64,000 nucleotides of DNA from Colwellia ponticola (GCF_005885605.1 NZ_SZVP01000015.1:33684-97683), one strand, 5' to 3'. Numbered from the stretch's first letter, positions 47,774-58,986 are shown. Translations and numbers: made by a program. Notes: generated by a model from the letters alone, not told the origin.

Positions 47774-48487
47774 GCAATGCTACTCGGGCTTATGTCTTTG
47801 CTTAGTATTATTAAGTAGGGTTATTGCTTACTTTACATAGGCCAATAAAACAGGCTAATAAAATAAACCAATGCTTTTTGATGTTATTTACTGACAACGC
47901 CCCTACTGCTATAGATTTATGCGTAGTTCGCAACAATATTTTTTAAAAGGGGCATCATTATATACGAAACTACTTAAAGGTGCAGATCTTCATTTTTAAT
48001 CTAATTTACTTTACCTGCTTAAGAACAATGATAAAAAACATACTACTAAGTGTCTTTGGCGCAGTGATACTGTTAGTGTATTACGTGTTCAGAAAAGCTA
48101 AAGGCAGCTATGTAATAAATATATTACTTGCTCTTTTGCCTCGTTATAAATCTAGCCATGTTATTTTTTTACATATATGATCTACATTAAAGCTAAATAA
48201 GTATGACATCAAAACAGAGTGGAATATAACCCCACAGGTAAATAATATTAATTCATATAAACAGAATATTAATTCATGAATAAAACTCTAATAATCATGC
48301 TATATTATTGAAAAATATATTTACTTTACTCAATACTTTTTTGATAATACTTACATGCTTTCTCATGTTTGTACAAATAACAATGGTGATTTTTAGCGTT
48401 ATCTTAAATTATCCCACCTCTGCTTGCAAAGTCATCATTAAGCAATACTTTACTTATAAAAAACTTTTCTAAAGGATAAAAAAATAA
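47774..48487. other. Intergenic region upstream of gdhA
   Basis: A 714-base very AT-rich gap between the divergent helicase and gdhA genes. The only reading frame over 60 codons (47980-48180) is hydrophobic with rare starts and no support. gdhA has AAAGGA 12 bases before its ATG. I see no riboswitch or repeat. Confidence 0.6.
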
Positions 48488-49840
<1,353 letters not shown>

Positions 49841-49856
49841 TTAATAGCGTTTAATG

Positions 49857-49929
49857 ATATGTATAGCTATACATCCTAGCTATACATATGAGTAATATCA
49901 TTTAGTTACTCCGCGTAACTAAATGATAT
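49857..49929 (+). terminator. Double-hairpin 3' end of gdhA
   Basis: Two perfect hairpins in series: a 13-bp stem 49857-49889 (loop of seven) and a 15-bp stem 49895-49929 (loop TCCGC), the second followed by ATTTTAG. They begin 16 bases past the gdhA stop and also face the convergent LysR gene. Confidence 0.8.
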
Positions 49930-50015
49930 ATTTTAGTAAAGCACAAGATCCTAGCATAGATGTTAAGGTTAACTAATGAACCTTTTCCATCGCCTCTAAT
50001 CGTTATTCTACTCAT

Positions 50016-50849
50016 TTACTTCGTTAATAATTTAGCCAAAATCAGTATAGCTGACTCTAACGGACTACCTTTTCGATAAACAATAGATAACTGAACATAT
50101 TTTGGCCCACAGCTAACCGGGCGAATAGCCAATGACTTTTCGTATCGACTACCTACCACCATATTTTTACCAATAATAGTGTAACCTAAGCCCGCAGAAA
50201 TACAGCCTAAAACACCATCAGCGCTACTCATTATCATTAATTCATCACTAGCACGACCCGCTTGTTGCTGCCAAAAAAGTGCATGTTTTCTATAGCCACA
50301 GCCTTCATCTCGTACAAACAATACCGGCTCATAGTGACTCTCTAATGGTGTCACCATCACTAACTCTTCTTTAACAATATCAATAACAACAAGATTATCA
50401 TGTTGAGGGGCATTACCTAATGCGGCACAATCTACCTTATTATTGAGCACGGCAAAGACTAAGCTATCACTGGTATCAGTATAAATTTTAGCGCGAATAT
50501 GAGCATGATTCTGCTTAAGCTGTTTCAGGGCTAAGGGCATATGCACGGCTGCAAAGGTTTCTGGCATCCCTACACGTAACTCGTAACTGCCTTTATGGCT
50601 TAAAATGGCTGATGTGGCCAGATACTCTAACTGTAAAATTTGTTCAGCATAACCACAAAGTTGTTGCCCTGTAGAGGTTAGCTGTAATTTTCGACCAATT
50701 AAGGTAAATAACTTAGTATCAAGCTCTCTTTCAAGTTTTTGAATGCGATTAGTTATATTTGATTGCACCGTATGCATCTTAACCGCTGCGGCTTTAATGC
50801 CACCTTCGTCAACAACCGCTTTAAACGTTTTTAGTGTCAATATTTCCAT
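50016..50849 (-). CDS. LysR-family regulator
   Basis: A 277-residue regulator with an N-terminal helix-turn-helix (FKAVVDEGGIKAAAVKMHTVQSNITNRIQKLERELDTKLF) and a substrate-binding domain (LRVGMPETFAAVHMPLALKQLKQ, VDCAALGNAPQHDNLVVIDIVKEELVMVTPL). It is divergent from the YjiJ-type MFS gene and probably controls it, as is usual for LysR pairs. The effector is unknown. Confidence 0.88.
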   Translation of the reverse strand: MEILTLKTFKAVVDEGGIKAAAVKMHTVQSNITNRIQKLERELDTKLFTLIGRKLQLTSTGQQLCGYAEQILQLEYLATSAILSHKGSYELRVGMPETFAAVHMPLALKQLKQNHAHIRAKIYTDTSDSLVFAVLNNKVDCAALGNAPQHDNLVVIDIVKEELVMVTPLESHYEPVLFVRDEGCGYRKHALFWQQQAGRASDELMIMSSADGVLGCISAGLGYTIIGKNMVVGSRYEKSLAIRPVSCGPKYVQLSIVYRKGSPLESAILILAKLLTK

Positions 50850-50982
50850 ATAGCTCTTATATTACTAGTGCCGATATAGCGTCAGGTTAGTTCTCATTAT
50901 AAGAACATTTATTTCTAAATAATTCAATTTTTAAGATTAACAAAGCAACGTAAACTCCATTGAACATCGTAAAATAATATTA

Positions 50983-51055
50983 ATACCCGTTCCGTTAATT
51001 AAGTGACCTATTTTATACGAAGGTAAAATGTTCAGATAATTAATGAGATGGGTAT
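50983..51055. mobile_element. 73-bp MITE-like element at the MFS promoter
   Basis: Ends ATACCCGTTCCGTTAATTAA and the reverse complement ATACCCATCTCATTAATTAT match at 18 of 24 positions. The inside shares TATTTTATACG-AGGTAAAA with the 162-bp element at 10835-10996, so this is a shortened member of the same family. It lies 12 bases before the MFS start codon. Confidence 0.7.
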
Positions 51056-51058
51056 AAT
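51031..51058 (+). promoter_or_regulatory. Possible promoter carried by the MITE end
   Basis: TTCAGA (51031-51036), 16 bases, then TATAAT (51053-51058) made by the right end of the element and its flank. The ATG of the MFS gene is nine bases after the -10 box, so a transcript from here would be leaderless. Confidence 0.45.
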
Positions 51059-51067
51059 TAACTAAAA

Positions 51068-52285
51068 ATGAGTATGTTGATGAGGTTGACAAAATTTCGT
51101 GTCTATTTTGCCGGTATCTGTAGTTTAATTGTCACCGCCGGTGTCGCCCGTTTTTCTTACAGCTTGCTATTACCTATAATGCAAGATGGCGCTGGCTTAA
51201 CTGAATCAGGTGGCGGTTGGTTAGCGACCACTAACTTTATGGGGTACCTATGTGGTGTTTTAATAGCCGCTAGCCTACACAACTTAAACTACAAATATAA
51301 TTTATACCGATTTTACCTTATCTTAAGCGTCGTTACCTCAGTAGCTATGGTCATGACTACCGACATAGTTACCTGGGCAGTATTACGTTTTTTTGCCGGG
51401 GCTTGTGCTTCAGGCGGTTTTATTATTGCCTCTGGTTTATTGTTAAAATGGCTGGTTAAAAATAAACATCGCGCTGAATTAGGTGTTCACTTTGCGGGAG
51501 CAGGCTTAAGTATTATTGTTACCTCAGTAGTAGTAGAAGTGATGATGGCTATGTCAGCCGATTGGCAGCAACAGTGGTTAGCATTAGCCGTATTGGCGGC
51601 TATATTTGCTGTCCCTGCGTGGCTGTGGATGCCACACCCTTTTGTTGATGGTCAAACAAGTAGTTACGTTAAAGATAATCCCCCGAGTAAAAAATTCACC
51701 TCGCTAATGATGCTAGCTTATTTTTGTGCTGGGTATGGCTATGTTGTTAGCTCTACCTTTATTGTTGATATTGTCGAAGGGGTTGACAGCTTGCAAGGAC
51801 AAGGCAGTATTGCTTTTTTATTGATTGGCTTAGCTGCTACGCCAGCACCGTTAATATGGGATAGGATAGCCCGCAACATTGGCTATTTAAAAGCGCTATT
51901 AGCTGCTTACATGCTCCAAGCCATAGGAATAATTCTACCGGTAATCAATGACAGCTTAGCGGCTGTTATATTAAGCGCGCTATTGTTTGGTAGTACTTTT
52001 ATCGCTTGTGTGAGCTTAGTATTAACCATGGCGGGTAAGTTTTATCCAAGTAACCCCGCTAAGTTTATGGGCACAATGACTTTATCGTATGGCGCAGCAC
52101 AAATTATTGCCCCCGTACCAACAGGCTATCTTGCCGAAGCTTTTGGTAACTATGATATTGGCCTATACCTATCAGCTGCAATCGTGATGATTGGTACGTT
52201 GTTTTTAGCAAAGTTATTGCATATGGACAGTAATTTAGAAGTAATTAAGCGTATGAACAAAGTAAATAAAGCAGTAACGAGTTAA
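51068..52285 (+). CDS. MFS transporter, YbfB/YjiJ type
   Basis: A 405-residue inner-membrane transporter with about 12 helices. The start RVYFAGICSLIVTAGVARFSYSLLLPIMQDGAGLTESGGGWLATTNFMGYLCG is the hallmark of the YbfB/YjiJ family. The substrate is unknown. The gene is divergent from the LysR gene. The first ATG has no ribosome site; Met4 or Met5 could be used. It ends at a shared bidirectional terminator. Confidence 0.9.
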   Translation: MSMLMRLTKFRVYFAGICSLIVTAGVARFSYSLLLPIMQDGAGLTESGGGWLATTNFMGYLCGVLIAASLHNLNYKYNLYRFYLILSVVTSVAMVMTTDIVTWAVLRFFAGACASGGFIIASGLLLKWLVKNKHRAELGVHFAGAGLSIIVTSVVVEVMMAMSADWQQQWLALAVLAAIFAVPAWLWMPHPFVDGQTSSYVKDNPPSKKFTSLMMLAYFCAGYGYVVSSTFIVDIVEGVDSLQGQGSIAFLLIGLAATPAPLIWDRIARNIGYLKALLAAYMLQAIGIILPVINDSLAAVILSALLFGSTFIACVSLVLTMAGKFYPSNPAKFMGTMTLSYGAAQIIAPVPTGYLAEAFGNYDIGLYLSAAIVMIGTLFLAKLLHMDSNLEVIKRMNKVNKAVTS

Positions 52286-52304
52286 CAATAATTACTGGTT
52301 AAAA

Positions 52305-52334
52305 ATAAGGCCGAACATGACTGTTAGGCCTTAT
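52305..52334. terminator. Bidirectional terminator
   Basis: An inverted repeat ATAAGGCC (52305-52312) with GGCCTTAT (52327-52334), between the convergent MFS and YfaZ genes. It is 19 bases past one stop and 30 bases before the other. Confidence 0.65.
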
Positions 52335-52364
52335 AGATATGGTTAAATAGCTGCTAAGTAACGA

Positions 52365-52916
52365 TTAAAATAAGAACTGAAGGCCAAGATTAAAGCCATT
52401 ATCTATTTTCCAATCACGCCCATAATCCTGATCCGCTTGTATATTGCGGTAGTTGACATAAACAGTACCATTTTTCAATAATTGATAACTTACCGTAATA
52501 GTTAAGTCTGTTAAATTATCTAAATCGTCTGTTAATAATGGGCTCGGGGCATAATATATTGCGCCATTTAATTGAATTTTTTCATTCATAGGTAAGGTAT
52601 AATTTACCTCCCCACCAAGCCCTAAACCTTGAACATTCTCATTAGCATAATTAATAAAGTAGCCTTTAGCGCCTAAGGCTGCTTCAAAGTTTTCATTTTG
52701 ATCTAAGGCACCAGTCACTAAACCTTTTAATGAATATAGATGAAGATCATCCCCATGTAACATAGCCACTGCAAACTGACTATCTTGAGAAAGGTTTTTT
52801 GAACCTGCTTCTACGCTAAATACATCATTACCAATATCAATGGCTAAACTAGCTGCATGGCCATTTAATGTGGTAATGGCTAATAAACTTGCGATAGATA
52901 ATGCTATTTTTTTCAT
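52365..52916 (-). CDS. YfaZ-family outer membrane protein
   Basis: A 183-residue exported beta-barrel protein. The signal peptide ends near NGHAAS. Repeated amphipathic strands follow: LAIDIGNDVFSVEAGSKNLSQDSQFAVAMLHGDDLHLYSLKGLV, FEAALGAKGYFINYANENVQGLGLGGEVNYTLPM and a terminal GFNLGLQFLF with the closing Phe required for barrel assembly. The function is unknown. Confidence 0.85.
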   Translation of the reverse strand: MKKIALSIASLLAITTLNGHAASLAIDIGNDVFSVEAGSKNLSQDSQFAVAMLHGDDLHLYSLKGLVTGALDQNENFEAALGAKGYFINYANENVQGLGLGGEVNYTLPMNEKIQLNGAIYYAPSPLLTDDLDNLTDLTITVSYQLLKNGTVYVNYRNIQADQDYGRDWKIDNGFNLGLQFLF

Positions 52917-53125
52917 AACTTTCCTTGATGATTAACTTTTTAAATTTATTCGTTGTGATTAATCTTTTTAAAATAAGACAAACACCCATTGCAGATATAC
53001 TTATAAACAATGCCGAAAATGGTAAGTACTTTCAGTTGATAGCCAATAAAAAGAAGATACTTTTTGTTACGTTTTGGCTCATCGTAAACGACAATATGAA
53101 CAGATTTATATGATGCGATTAATTA

Positions 53126-53794
53126 TTATGATGCCACTATAGGCAATAACGTAATTTCAACACGGCGATTAAGCTCACGACCACCCGCCGATTGGTTATT
53201 AGCTACGGGCTGCTCTTCACCAAAACCAATTATTTCAAAACGGTCACTTAGAATTTTTTGTCCGCGTAAGTATTGAGCTACAGAGCCAGCACGGTCTTCA
53301 GATAAACGTTGGTTATATTGAGCAGAGCCACTAGAGTCGGTATGACCAGAAACAACAATCAAAGTTTGGTTATACTCTTCAAGCACTAACGCAACAGAAT
53401 TTAATACGTTGGTAAAATTGCGATTAATATTAGCACTATTAGTAGCAAAGGTAATATTGCCAGGCATGATCAGGTTAATTTTATCGCCATCACGCTGAAC
53501 ACTAACCCCACTATCGCGTAGCTGCTTGCGTAATTTAGCTTCTTGAGCGTCCATATAGTAGCCAATACCACCACCAATAGCGGCACCGCCTGCTGCTGCG
53601 GCCAAAATACGCTTGTTGCGGGTATTGCTGTCTTTATCTTTATTGCTGATATAAGCGACAACAGCAGCAAGACCACCACCGGTGGCAGCGCCTATAGAGG
53701 TTGCACTAGTTTTGCTTTCACCCGTGTAGGGATCAAATGTTGTACAAGCTTGTAATAACAATAGAGCTGAAGCGCTAATGATAATTTTTTTCAT
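53126..53794 (-). CDS. OmpA-family lipoprotein, YiaD type
   Basis: A 222-residue lipoprotein with lipobox LQAC at residues 13-16. A glycine-zipper segment follows (SIGAATGGGLAAVVAYISNK, AAAAGGAAIGGGIGYYMD), then a peptidoglycan-binding OmpA domain from about residue 110 (ITFATNSANINRNF, VVSGHTDSSGSAQYNQRLSEDRAGSVAQYL, NRRVEITLLP). It ties the outer membrane to the wall. It is alone on its strand with about 390 bases of noncoding DNA upstream, which holds nothing but a hairpin at the far end. Confidence 0.9.
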   Translation of the reverse strand: MKKIIISASALLLLQACTTFDPYTGESKTSATSIGAATGGGLAAVVAYISNKDKDSNTRNKRILAAAAGGAAIGGGIGYYMDAQEAKLRKQLRDSGVSVQRDGDKINLIMPGNITFATNSANINRNFTNVLNSVALVLEEYNQTLIVVSGHTDSSGSAQYNQRLSEDRAGSVAQYLRGQKILSDRFEIIGFGEEQPVANNQSAGGRELNRRVEITLLPIVAS

Positions 53795-54132
53795 GGAATT
53801 TCCTATATTGCTATTAAAACGACCTCAATAAAGTAATCGTTCTTAATAAATAATGAGTTGAGGTGATTCGCCTATTGCGACTACTTTTTAACATGACTTT
53901 AACACGACAAAAAAAAATAAAAACAATTATTTAATTATCAATTACTTAAAAGTAAATTATCGAGAATTTACCGAGTATTCATTAAGGTCACTTGGGTTTA
54001 GCATCGGCATCTTTAAGCTTAACTTAACGACTTCCCATGCTAGCACTGAGGTAGTGGATACCGACAATAAATTATAAAATCAACGCATTTTAGACTTAAT
54101 AGATATAAGGTTCAAGTGACGTCTAAAGGCTA

Positions 54133-54168
54133 CTAGATGTAATACTTAGCAAAGAACATCACATCTAG
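54133..54168 (-). terminator. Hairpin after the alanine symporter
   Basis: CTAGATGT (54133-54140) pairs with ACATCTAG (54161-54168), 20 bases past the symporter stop. The stem is short and no U-run is present. Confidence 0.45.
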
Positions 54169-54187
54169 ACTCTCCCTAAGTGCTTTA

Positions 54188-55654
54188 TTACTTTGTTGGC
54201 CAAACACCTTGCGTTAAATTAAGGTTTTTTTGTTCATTTTCATCTGGCTGGTATGTTGGCAATACGCCTGAGTCTTGTTGCTGATGATAATCTTTAGTTA
54301 TTTTAACCACCACTTTAGATAACATAAACAGCGCTGTAACATTCAATATGGTCATTAATCCGGTGGAAAAATCAGCTAACGCAATTACTTCAGGCAAGGT
54401 AGCAACAGAACCAAACACTAGCATAAGTAAAAAACTGAAACGTAAAAACCATCGCCCTAATAAGTTATCCATTTTTAAGTACTTTAAATTATTATCCGCA
54501 TAAGCAAAGTTTGCCACAATCGAAGTAAAAGCGAATAATAATATCGCTATGGTAATAAAATCACTACCCCAAGCGCCAACTTGATAGCTCAGTGCTTGTT
54601 GCGTTAATTGAATACCCTGTGCTTGGCTACCGGTATCTTTAAACAATAAAATTAAAATGGCTGTACATGAACAGATCAAGATGGTGTCAAAAAATACTGC
54701 CAGCATTTGAATATACCCTTGAGAAACAGGGTGTGGCGGAAAAGGTTCAGCTGCAGCGGCTGCATTGGGTGCGCTCCCCATCCCCGCTTCATTTGAATAT
54801 AATCCGCGTTTAATGCCATGCACTATCGCCGCGCCAACCAACCCACTACCCGCCTCTTTTAAACCAAAAGCCGAAGCAAAAATATCACTGATAATCATTG
54901 GTACTTTGCTAATATTTAACGCAATAACAACCAAGCAAATCAAAATATAAAGTAAGCCCATAAAAGGTACGGTTAACTCTGCAAAACGCGCAATATTTTT
55001 TAGCCCTCCTAAAATAATAAAAGCTGCTGCTAACGTAATAACAATACCGGTATAAAGTGGATTAAAACCATAAGAACCATTAAAAGCGCTGGTAATTGAG
55101 TTAGCTTGTACAGCACTAAAAACAAAACCATAACCAAAAAACAAACACAGCGAGAAGGTAACGGCTAATTTTTTACTGTTTAAGCCTTTACTCATATAAT
55201 AAGCTGGACCACCACGAAAGTTACCATTAAAGTCGCGCTCTTTATAAAGCTGCCCTAAAGCGCTTTCAGCAAAAGCAGTTGCCATACCGACAAAAGCAAT
55301 TAACCACATCCAAAAAACAGCGCCCGCACCACCTAATGAAATAGCGACAGCAACGCCCATTAAATTACCGGTACCAACACGAGCGGCCAACGAAGTACAT
55401 AAAGCCTGAAAAGAAGAGATACCATGGCTTGAACTTTGACGGCTAGTTTTTAAAAGACGAAACATGTGAAAAAATCGGGTGATTTGTAGACCTTTTAAGC
55501 GAAAAGTAAACCAGATCCCACAAGCACTCAGCAAGTAAATTAAAATACTACCCCATAAATAACCGTTAATCGTTCCTACCCATAATTCAATAATACTGGG
55601 TTCAATAACATTAGCTGCTAACACGTTTTTCTCCGAAGGTTTAAAAATTGACAA
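54188..55654 (-). CDS. Sodium:alanine symporter (AGCS family)
   Basis: A 488-residue inner-membrane protein with about ten helices. AGCS signatures: SSFQALCTSLAARVGTGNLMGVAVAISLGGAGAVFWMWLIAFVGMATAFAESALGQLYK, FRGGPAYYMSKGL and GLYSNEAGMGSAPNAAAAAE. It imports alanine or glycine with sodium, in keeping with a marine host. A 326-base gap lies upstream. Confidence 0.93.
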   Translation of the reverse strand: MSIFKPSEKNVLAANVIEPSIIELWVGTINGYLWGSILIYLLSACGIWFTFRLKGLQITRFFHMFRLLKTSRQSSSHGISSFQALCTSLAARVGTGNLMGVAVAISLGGAGAVFWMWLIAFVGMATAFAESALGQLYKERDFNGNFRGGPAYYMSKGLNSKKLAVTFSLCLFFGYGFVFSAVQANSITSAFNGSYGFNPLYTGIVITLAAAFIILGGLKNIARFAELTVPFMGLLYILICLVVIALNISKVPMIISDIFASAFGLKEAGSGLVGAAIVHGIKRGLYSNEAGMGSAPNAAAAAEPFPPHPVSQGYIQMLAVFFDTILICSCTAILILLFKDTGSQAQGIQLTQQALSYQVGAWGSDFITIAILLFAFTSIVANFAYADNNLKYLKMDNLLGRWFLRFSFLLMLVFGSVATLPEVIALADFSTGLMTILNVTALFMLSKVVVKITKDYHQQQDSGVLPTYQPDENEQKNLNLTQGVWPTK

Positions 55655-55980
55655 ACACTAATAGCAACTAAGCGCAATATCTTATATAGCGAGTTAGTCA
55701 CTTGAATCAATTTGAGGTTTATATTGACGTTGGGGATATTTTAATGACTAGTACAAAACGATAGTTTTTTAAAGGTAAATACCAACCGTAATGATATAAA
55801 ATACGTAAAATTAAATTCTTTAAAACGCCTAGGATGAATATCTGCGCTAGTTTACCAAAATTACTTACGGTATAAATAATTTTATCAGCTCCCTTTACTA
55901 TGCCAGCCATAATAATTTGTACATATAACACCTAACAACTACGCTTAATTTATCTCTTTACAGTTATTAAGTTGGTTATT
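55655..55980. other. Intergenic region with repeat-like segment
   Basis: A 326-base gap. The segment 55779-55873 has loosely inverted ends (ATACCAACCGTAATGAT and ATACCGTAAGTAATTTT on the other strand) and the stretch GGATGAATATCTGCGCTAG, which looks like a dispersed element. A 70-codon frame across it has no support as a gene. It lies just before the RAYT-type transposase. Confidence 0.4.
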
Positions 55981-56970
55981 ATGCCTAAACCACGCTCACA
56001 ACAGATTAGTTTACTAGATACGCCTAATTACCATATTTGTAGTAGAACCGTTCGCAAAGCATTTTTATGTGGTGTGGATAAAGACACTGGCGTTAGTTTT
56101 GAGCATCGACGTGCTTGGATTGAACAACGCCTTTTTCAATTATCTCGAGTCTTTGCTATCGATATTTGCGCTCATGCTGTTATGCATAACCACTTACACC
56201 TCGTTTTACATGTTGATAGTGAAGAAGTAAAAAAATGGTCAACAATAGAAGTACTCCAGCGTTGGCATACTTTATTTAAAGGCACGTTATTGACGCAACG
56301 ATATCAAAAAAACCATAAGCAACAAATACTTAATAAAATTGAAATTTCAATGGTAGAAAGTACCGCCGCTATTTATAAACAACGTTTAATTGATATTAGC
56401 TGGTTTATGCGATCATTAAATGAACCCATAGCCAGACAAGCAAACAAAGAAGATAACTGCACAGGGCATTTTTGGGAAGGACGCTTTAAGTCTCAAGCAT
56501 TACTTGATGAAGGCGCTTTACTCGCCTGCATGGCTTATGTAGATTTAAACCCTGTACGATCTGGTATTGCATCAACGCCAGAAAAATCAGCTTACACCAG
56601 TATTCAATTACGCATTAAAGCGGCGCTTCAAGGTAAGCAGCCGACTACCTTATTACCCTTTCGAGGTAATGAGCAGCAACACAAGGCAAAAGGTATCGCT
56701 TTTAGTTTACAAGATTACTTAACCCTTGTTGATAAAAGCAGCCGCGTACTACGTGATGATAAGTCAGGTGCTATTCATCCTAAAACAAGAAGCATCTTAA
56801 CAAGGCTGCATATTAGTAACGAAAGTTGGCTAAAACTTATCACCGAATTTGAAAAAATTTTCACCGGCGCGGTAGGCACTGCTGAGCACTTGTGTGAATT
56901 TAGTGAACATGTTGGTTTACAACGTACTCATGGTATAGCGAATGCGCAAGCTTGCTTAAATAGCGCATAA
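55981..56970 (+). CDS. REP-associated tyrosine transposase (RAYT-like, Y1 family)
   Basis: A 329-residue protein of the Y1 transposase superfamily. The HUH motif is H71-L-H73 in AHAVMHNHLHLVLHV, and the region with the likely active Tyr is LACMAYVDLNPVRSGIA, with CTGHFWEGRFKSQALLDE before it. Members of this group process REP-like palindromes, do not form typical ISs and are usually single-copy housekeeping genes. The C-terminal 100 residues are family-typical. The start at ATG 55981 is preferred over a TTG three codons earlier. No IS ends are seen. Confidence 0.85.
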   Translation: MPKPRSQQISLLDTPNYHICSRTVRKAFLCGVDKDTGVSFEHRRAWIEQRLFQLSRVFAIDICAHAVMHNHLHLVLHVDSEEVKKWSTIEVLQRWHTLFKGTLLTQRYQKNHKQQILNKIEISMVESTAAIYKQRLIDISWFMRSLNEPIARQANKEDNCTGHFWEGRFKSQALLDEGALLACMAYVDLNPVRSGIASTPEKSAYTSIQLRIKAALQGKQPTTLLPFRGNEQQHKAKGIAFSLQDYLTLVDKSSRVLRDDKSGAIHPKTRSILTRLHISNESWLKLITEFEKIFTGAVGTAEHLCEFSEHVGLQRTHGIANAQACLNSA

Positions 56971-57312
56971 CGCCCTATCCCACCCAAAAAATAATAGCGG
57001 TTATCTTAAGGTATCTGGCGTAACTATATCAAAATTCAGCTACCCCCACCTGAATTAGAGGCAATAACAGGGAAAACTATAAATAAAGTCAATTACGTTA
57101 TAAATTATTTTTTATTTCATCAGAAAAGCATCAGACACATCCGCTTTTTAGTTACCATCATTTATGGCTGGCACGATAAAATGATGGGTGGCACGATAAA
57201 ATGATGGGTGGCACGATAAAATTGCACGATAAAATTCGATAAAATGGCAGAATAAACTGCTAGGCGACTTGCCATCAATACTGCAGAGATAGCAAGTCGC
57301 CCAGTATTGATA
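56971..57312. other. Intergenic region with a small palindrome and a 20-bp tandem repeat
   Basis: A 342-base gap. AATTCAG (57034-57040) and CTGAATT (57051-57057) enclose GTAG-type sequence (read GGTGGGGGTAGC on the minus strand), which resembles a REP unit beside a RAYT gene. Farther right are three copies of a 20-bp unit. Confidence 0.5.
57161..57233. repeat. 20-bp tandem repeat with truncated copies
   Basis: The unit atgatgggtggcacgataaa is perfect at 57181-57200 and 57201-57220, preceded by a diverged copy (57161-57180) and followed by a truncated one. It lies downstream of the aminotransferase gene. Noncoding. Confidence 0.88.
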
Positions 57313-58440
57313 TTACAAAATACTTGTCAGTGCTTGCTCTAGTTGCTCAACAGTTCGGTCAATATTATGCAGTTTTTCTAAACCAAATAAGCCAATGCGG
57401 AAGGTTTTAAAATCAGCACGTTCATCAACAGCCATAGGTACGCCAGCAGCAATTTGTAAACCTACTGAGGCAAATTTCTTGCCGTTTTGGAATTCATCAT
57501 CGCTGGTATAGCTGACAACCACGCCAGGTGCTGCGAAACCGTCAGCAGCGACACTGTTAATACCATGCTTACTAAGTAATGCGCGTACTCGTTGACCTAG
57601 CGCTAATTGTTCTTGGCATACTTTGTCAAAACCATAGGCTTTAGTTTCTTGCATGATATCTCTAAAACGCGTCAAGCTATCTGTTGGCATAGTTGCGTGA
57701 TAAGCATGACCACCATTTTCATAGGCTTCCATAATCTGTAACCATTTTTTCAAATCACAGGCAAAACTATCACTAGTAGTCGACTCAATGCGCTCACGTG
57801 CTAATTCACTTAACATAACTAAAGCACAGCATGGTGAAGCACTCCAACCTTTTTGTGGAGCACTAATGAGTACATCGACACCGGTGTCTTGCATATCTAC
57901 CCAAACAGTACCTGAGGCAATACAATCAAGTACCATAATTCCGCCCACTTGATGTACCGCTTGTGCCATCGCTTGAATATAGTCATCAGGTAAAATGATA
58001 CCGGCAGAGGTTTCTACATGTGGCGCAAATACAACATCAGGCGATTCAGCTAAAATAGTAGCGACCACCTCGGCTATCGGTGGTGGAGCAAATGGCGCTT
58101 GCGTGTCGTCACTTGTTTGTTTTGCTTTTAAAACGGTTTCACTGCTAGGGATATTACCCATTTCAAAAATTTGGCTCCAGCGATAGCTAAACCAACCATT
58201 ACGTACTACCAGTACCTTTTTATTACGAGCGAACTGACGCGCTACAGCTTCCATACCAAAGGTACCACTGCCAGGCACTACAATAGTACTATGGGCATGG
58301 TAAACCGATTTTAAATCAGCGGAAATATCTTGCATAACCTGCTGGAATGAACCAGACATATGGTTCAAGGAGCGATCGGTGTAAACAACGGAGTATTCTA
58401 ATAATCCATCGGGATCAATATTGGGTAACAATCCAGGCAT
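57313..58440 (-). CDS. Class V aminotransferase (alanine/serine-glyoxylate type)
   Basis: A 375-residue PLP enzyme. Features: HSTIVVPGSGTFGMEAVARQ (phosphate-binding), DVVFAPHVETSAGI, VLDCIASGTVWVDM and the PLP lysine in SAPQKGWSASPCC. The C-terminus is GLFGLEKLHNIDRTVEQLEQAL. Members interconvert glyoxylate or related oxo acids with alanine or serine. Purine permease genes downstream and glyoxylate both fit ureide breakdown, but that link is only inference. Confidence 0.88.
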   Translation of the reverse strand: MPGLLPNIDPDGLLEYSVVYTDRSLNHMSGSFQQVMQDISADLKSVYHAHSTIVVPGSGTFGMEAVARQFARNKKVLVVRNGWFSYRWSQIFEMGNIPSSETVLKAKQTSDDTQAPFAPPPIAEVVATILAESPDVVFAPHVETSAGIILPDDYIQAMAQAVHQVGGIMVLDCIASGTVWVDMQDTGVDVLISAPQKGWSASPCCALVMLSELARERIESTTSDSFACDLKKWLQIMEAYENGGHAYHATMPTDSLTRFRDIMQETKAYGFDKVCQEQLALGQRVRALLSKHGINSVAADGFAAPGVVVSYTSDDEFQNGKKFASVGLQIAAGVPMAVDERADFKTFRIGLFGLEKLHNIDRTVEQLEQALTSIL

Positions 58441-58986
58441 GTCAGTGTCTCTTAATAACTATGTATATGTTGATATTGCGTATATTACCCCGAGGTTCAA
58501 TAAATAACTAGAAGCAGCGATAATAATTTACAAAAGCTAAGATGACTAGTAACTTAACCGTTCAAAATCATTGACAATTACCTTACCAATAGACGGTGTG
58601 ATTATACGTAAAAACGATGATTAGATGAATTTATCTAGACGATCACATAGCAAGTGTGGAGAGTAAGGCTAAAAAATCCCCCCTTTTTTATTTCACCATA
58701 AAAGCTTAAATTGACATCCCCTTCTTAATTTTTACTATTTTGGGTGGCCTGATAAGTTCTGATAAGTTCTGATAAGTTCGACTGATAAGTTCTAAAGGAA
58801 GCGGTTTTGTAATAATTGTCGAACGACATTAATGAACAACAATGAGCAACAATCAACTAAAATAAAGTCTAATAAATATAATAAAGTGCTTGCTATCTAC
58901 AGTCTGGGTAGTATATAAAATACACAACTATTAATTGGCAGTAAATTTAAGCCAATACATACCAGACTATAATAATTATAAAAATA
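58441..58986. other. AT-rich intergenic region with 10-bp tandem repeat
   Basis: A gap upstream of the structured leader. It holds three copies of gataagttct (58751-58780) and a fourth at 58784-58793. A broken inverted repeat (AGTCTGG near 58901 with CCAGACT near 58962) lies just before the leader. No gene seen. Confidence 0.65.

Noticed and set aside
47980..48180. 66-codon hydrophobic reading frame before gdhA
   Set aside because: Composition follows the AT-rich DNA, there is no ribosome site, and no family is recognised.
52925..53113. 62-codon frame between yfaZ and the OmpA-type gene
   Set aside because: Antisense to the upstream regions of its neighbours, Ile/Asn/Lys-rich as expected by chance.
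55719..55931. 70-codon frame upstream of the RAYT gene
   Set aside because: It spans a repeat-like segment with inverted ends; no homology recognised.
55981..56970. Complete IS200/IS605 element
   Set aside because: No TnpB, no defined ends, and the protein belongs to the single-copy RAYT-like group.
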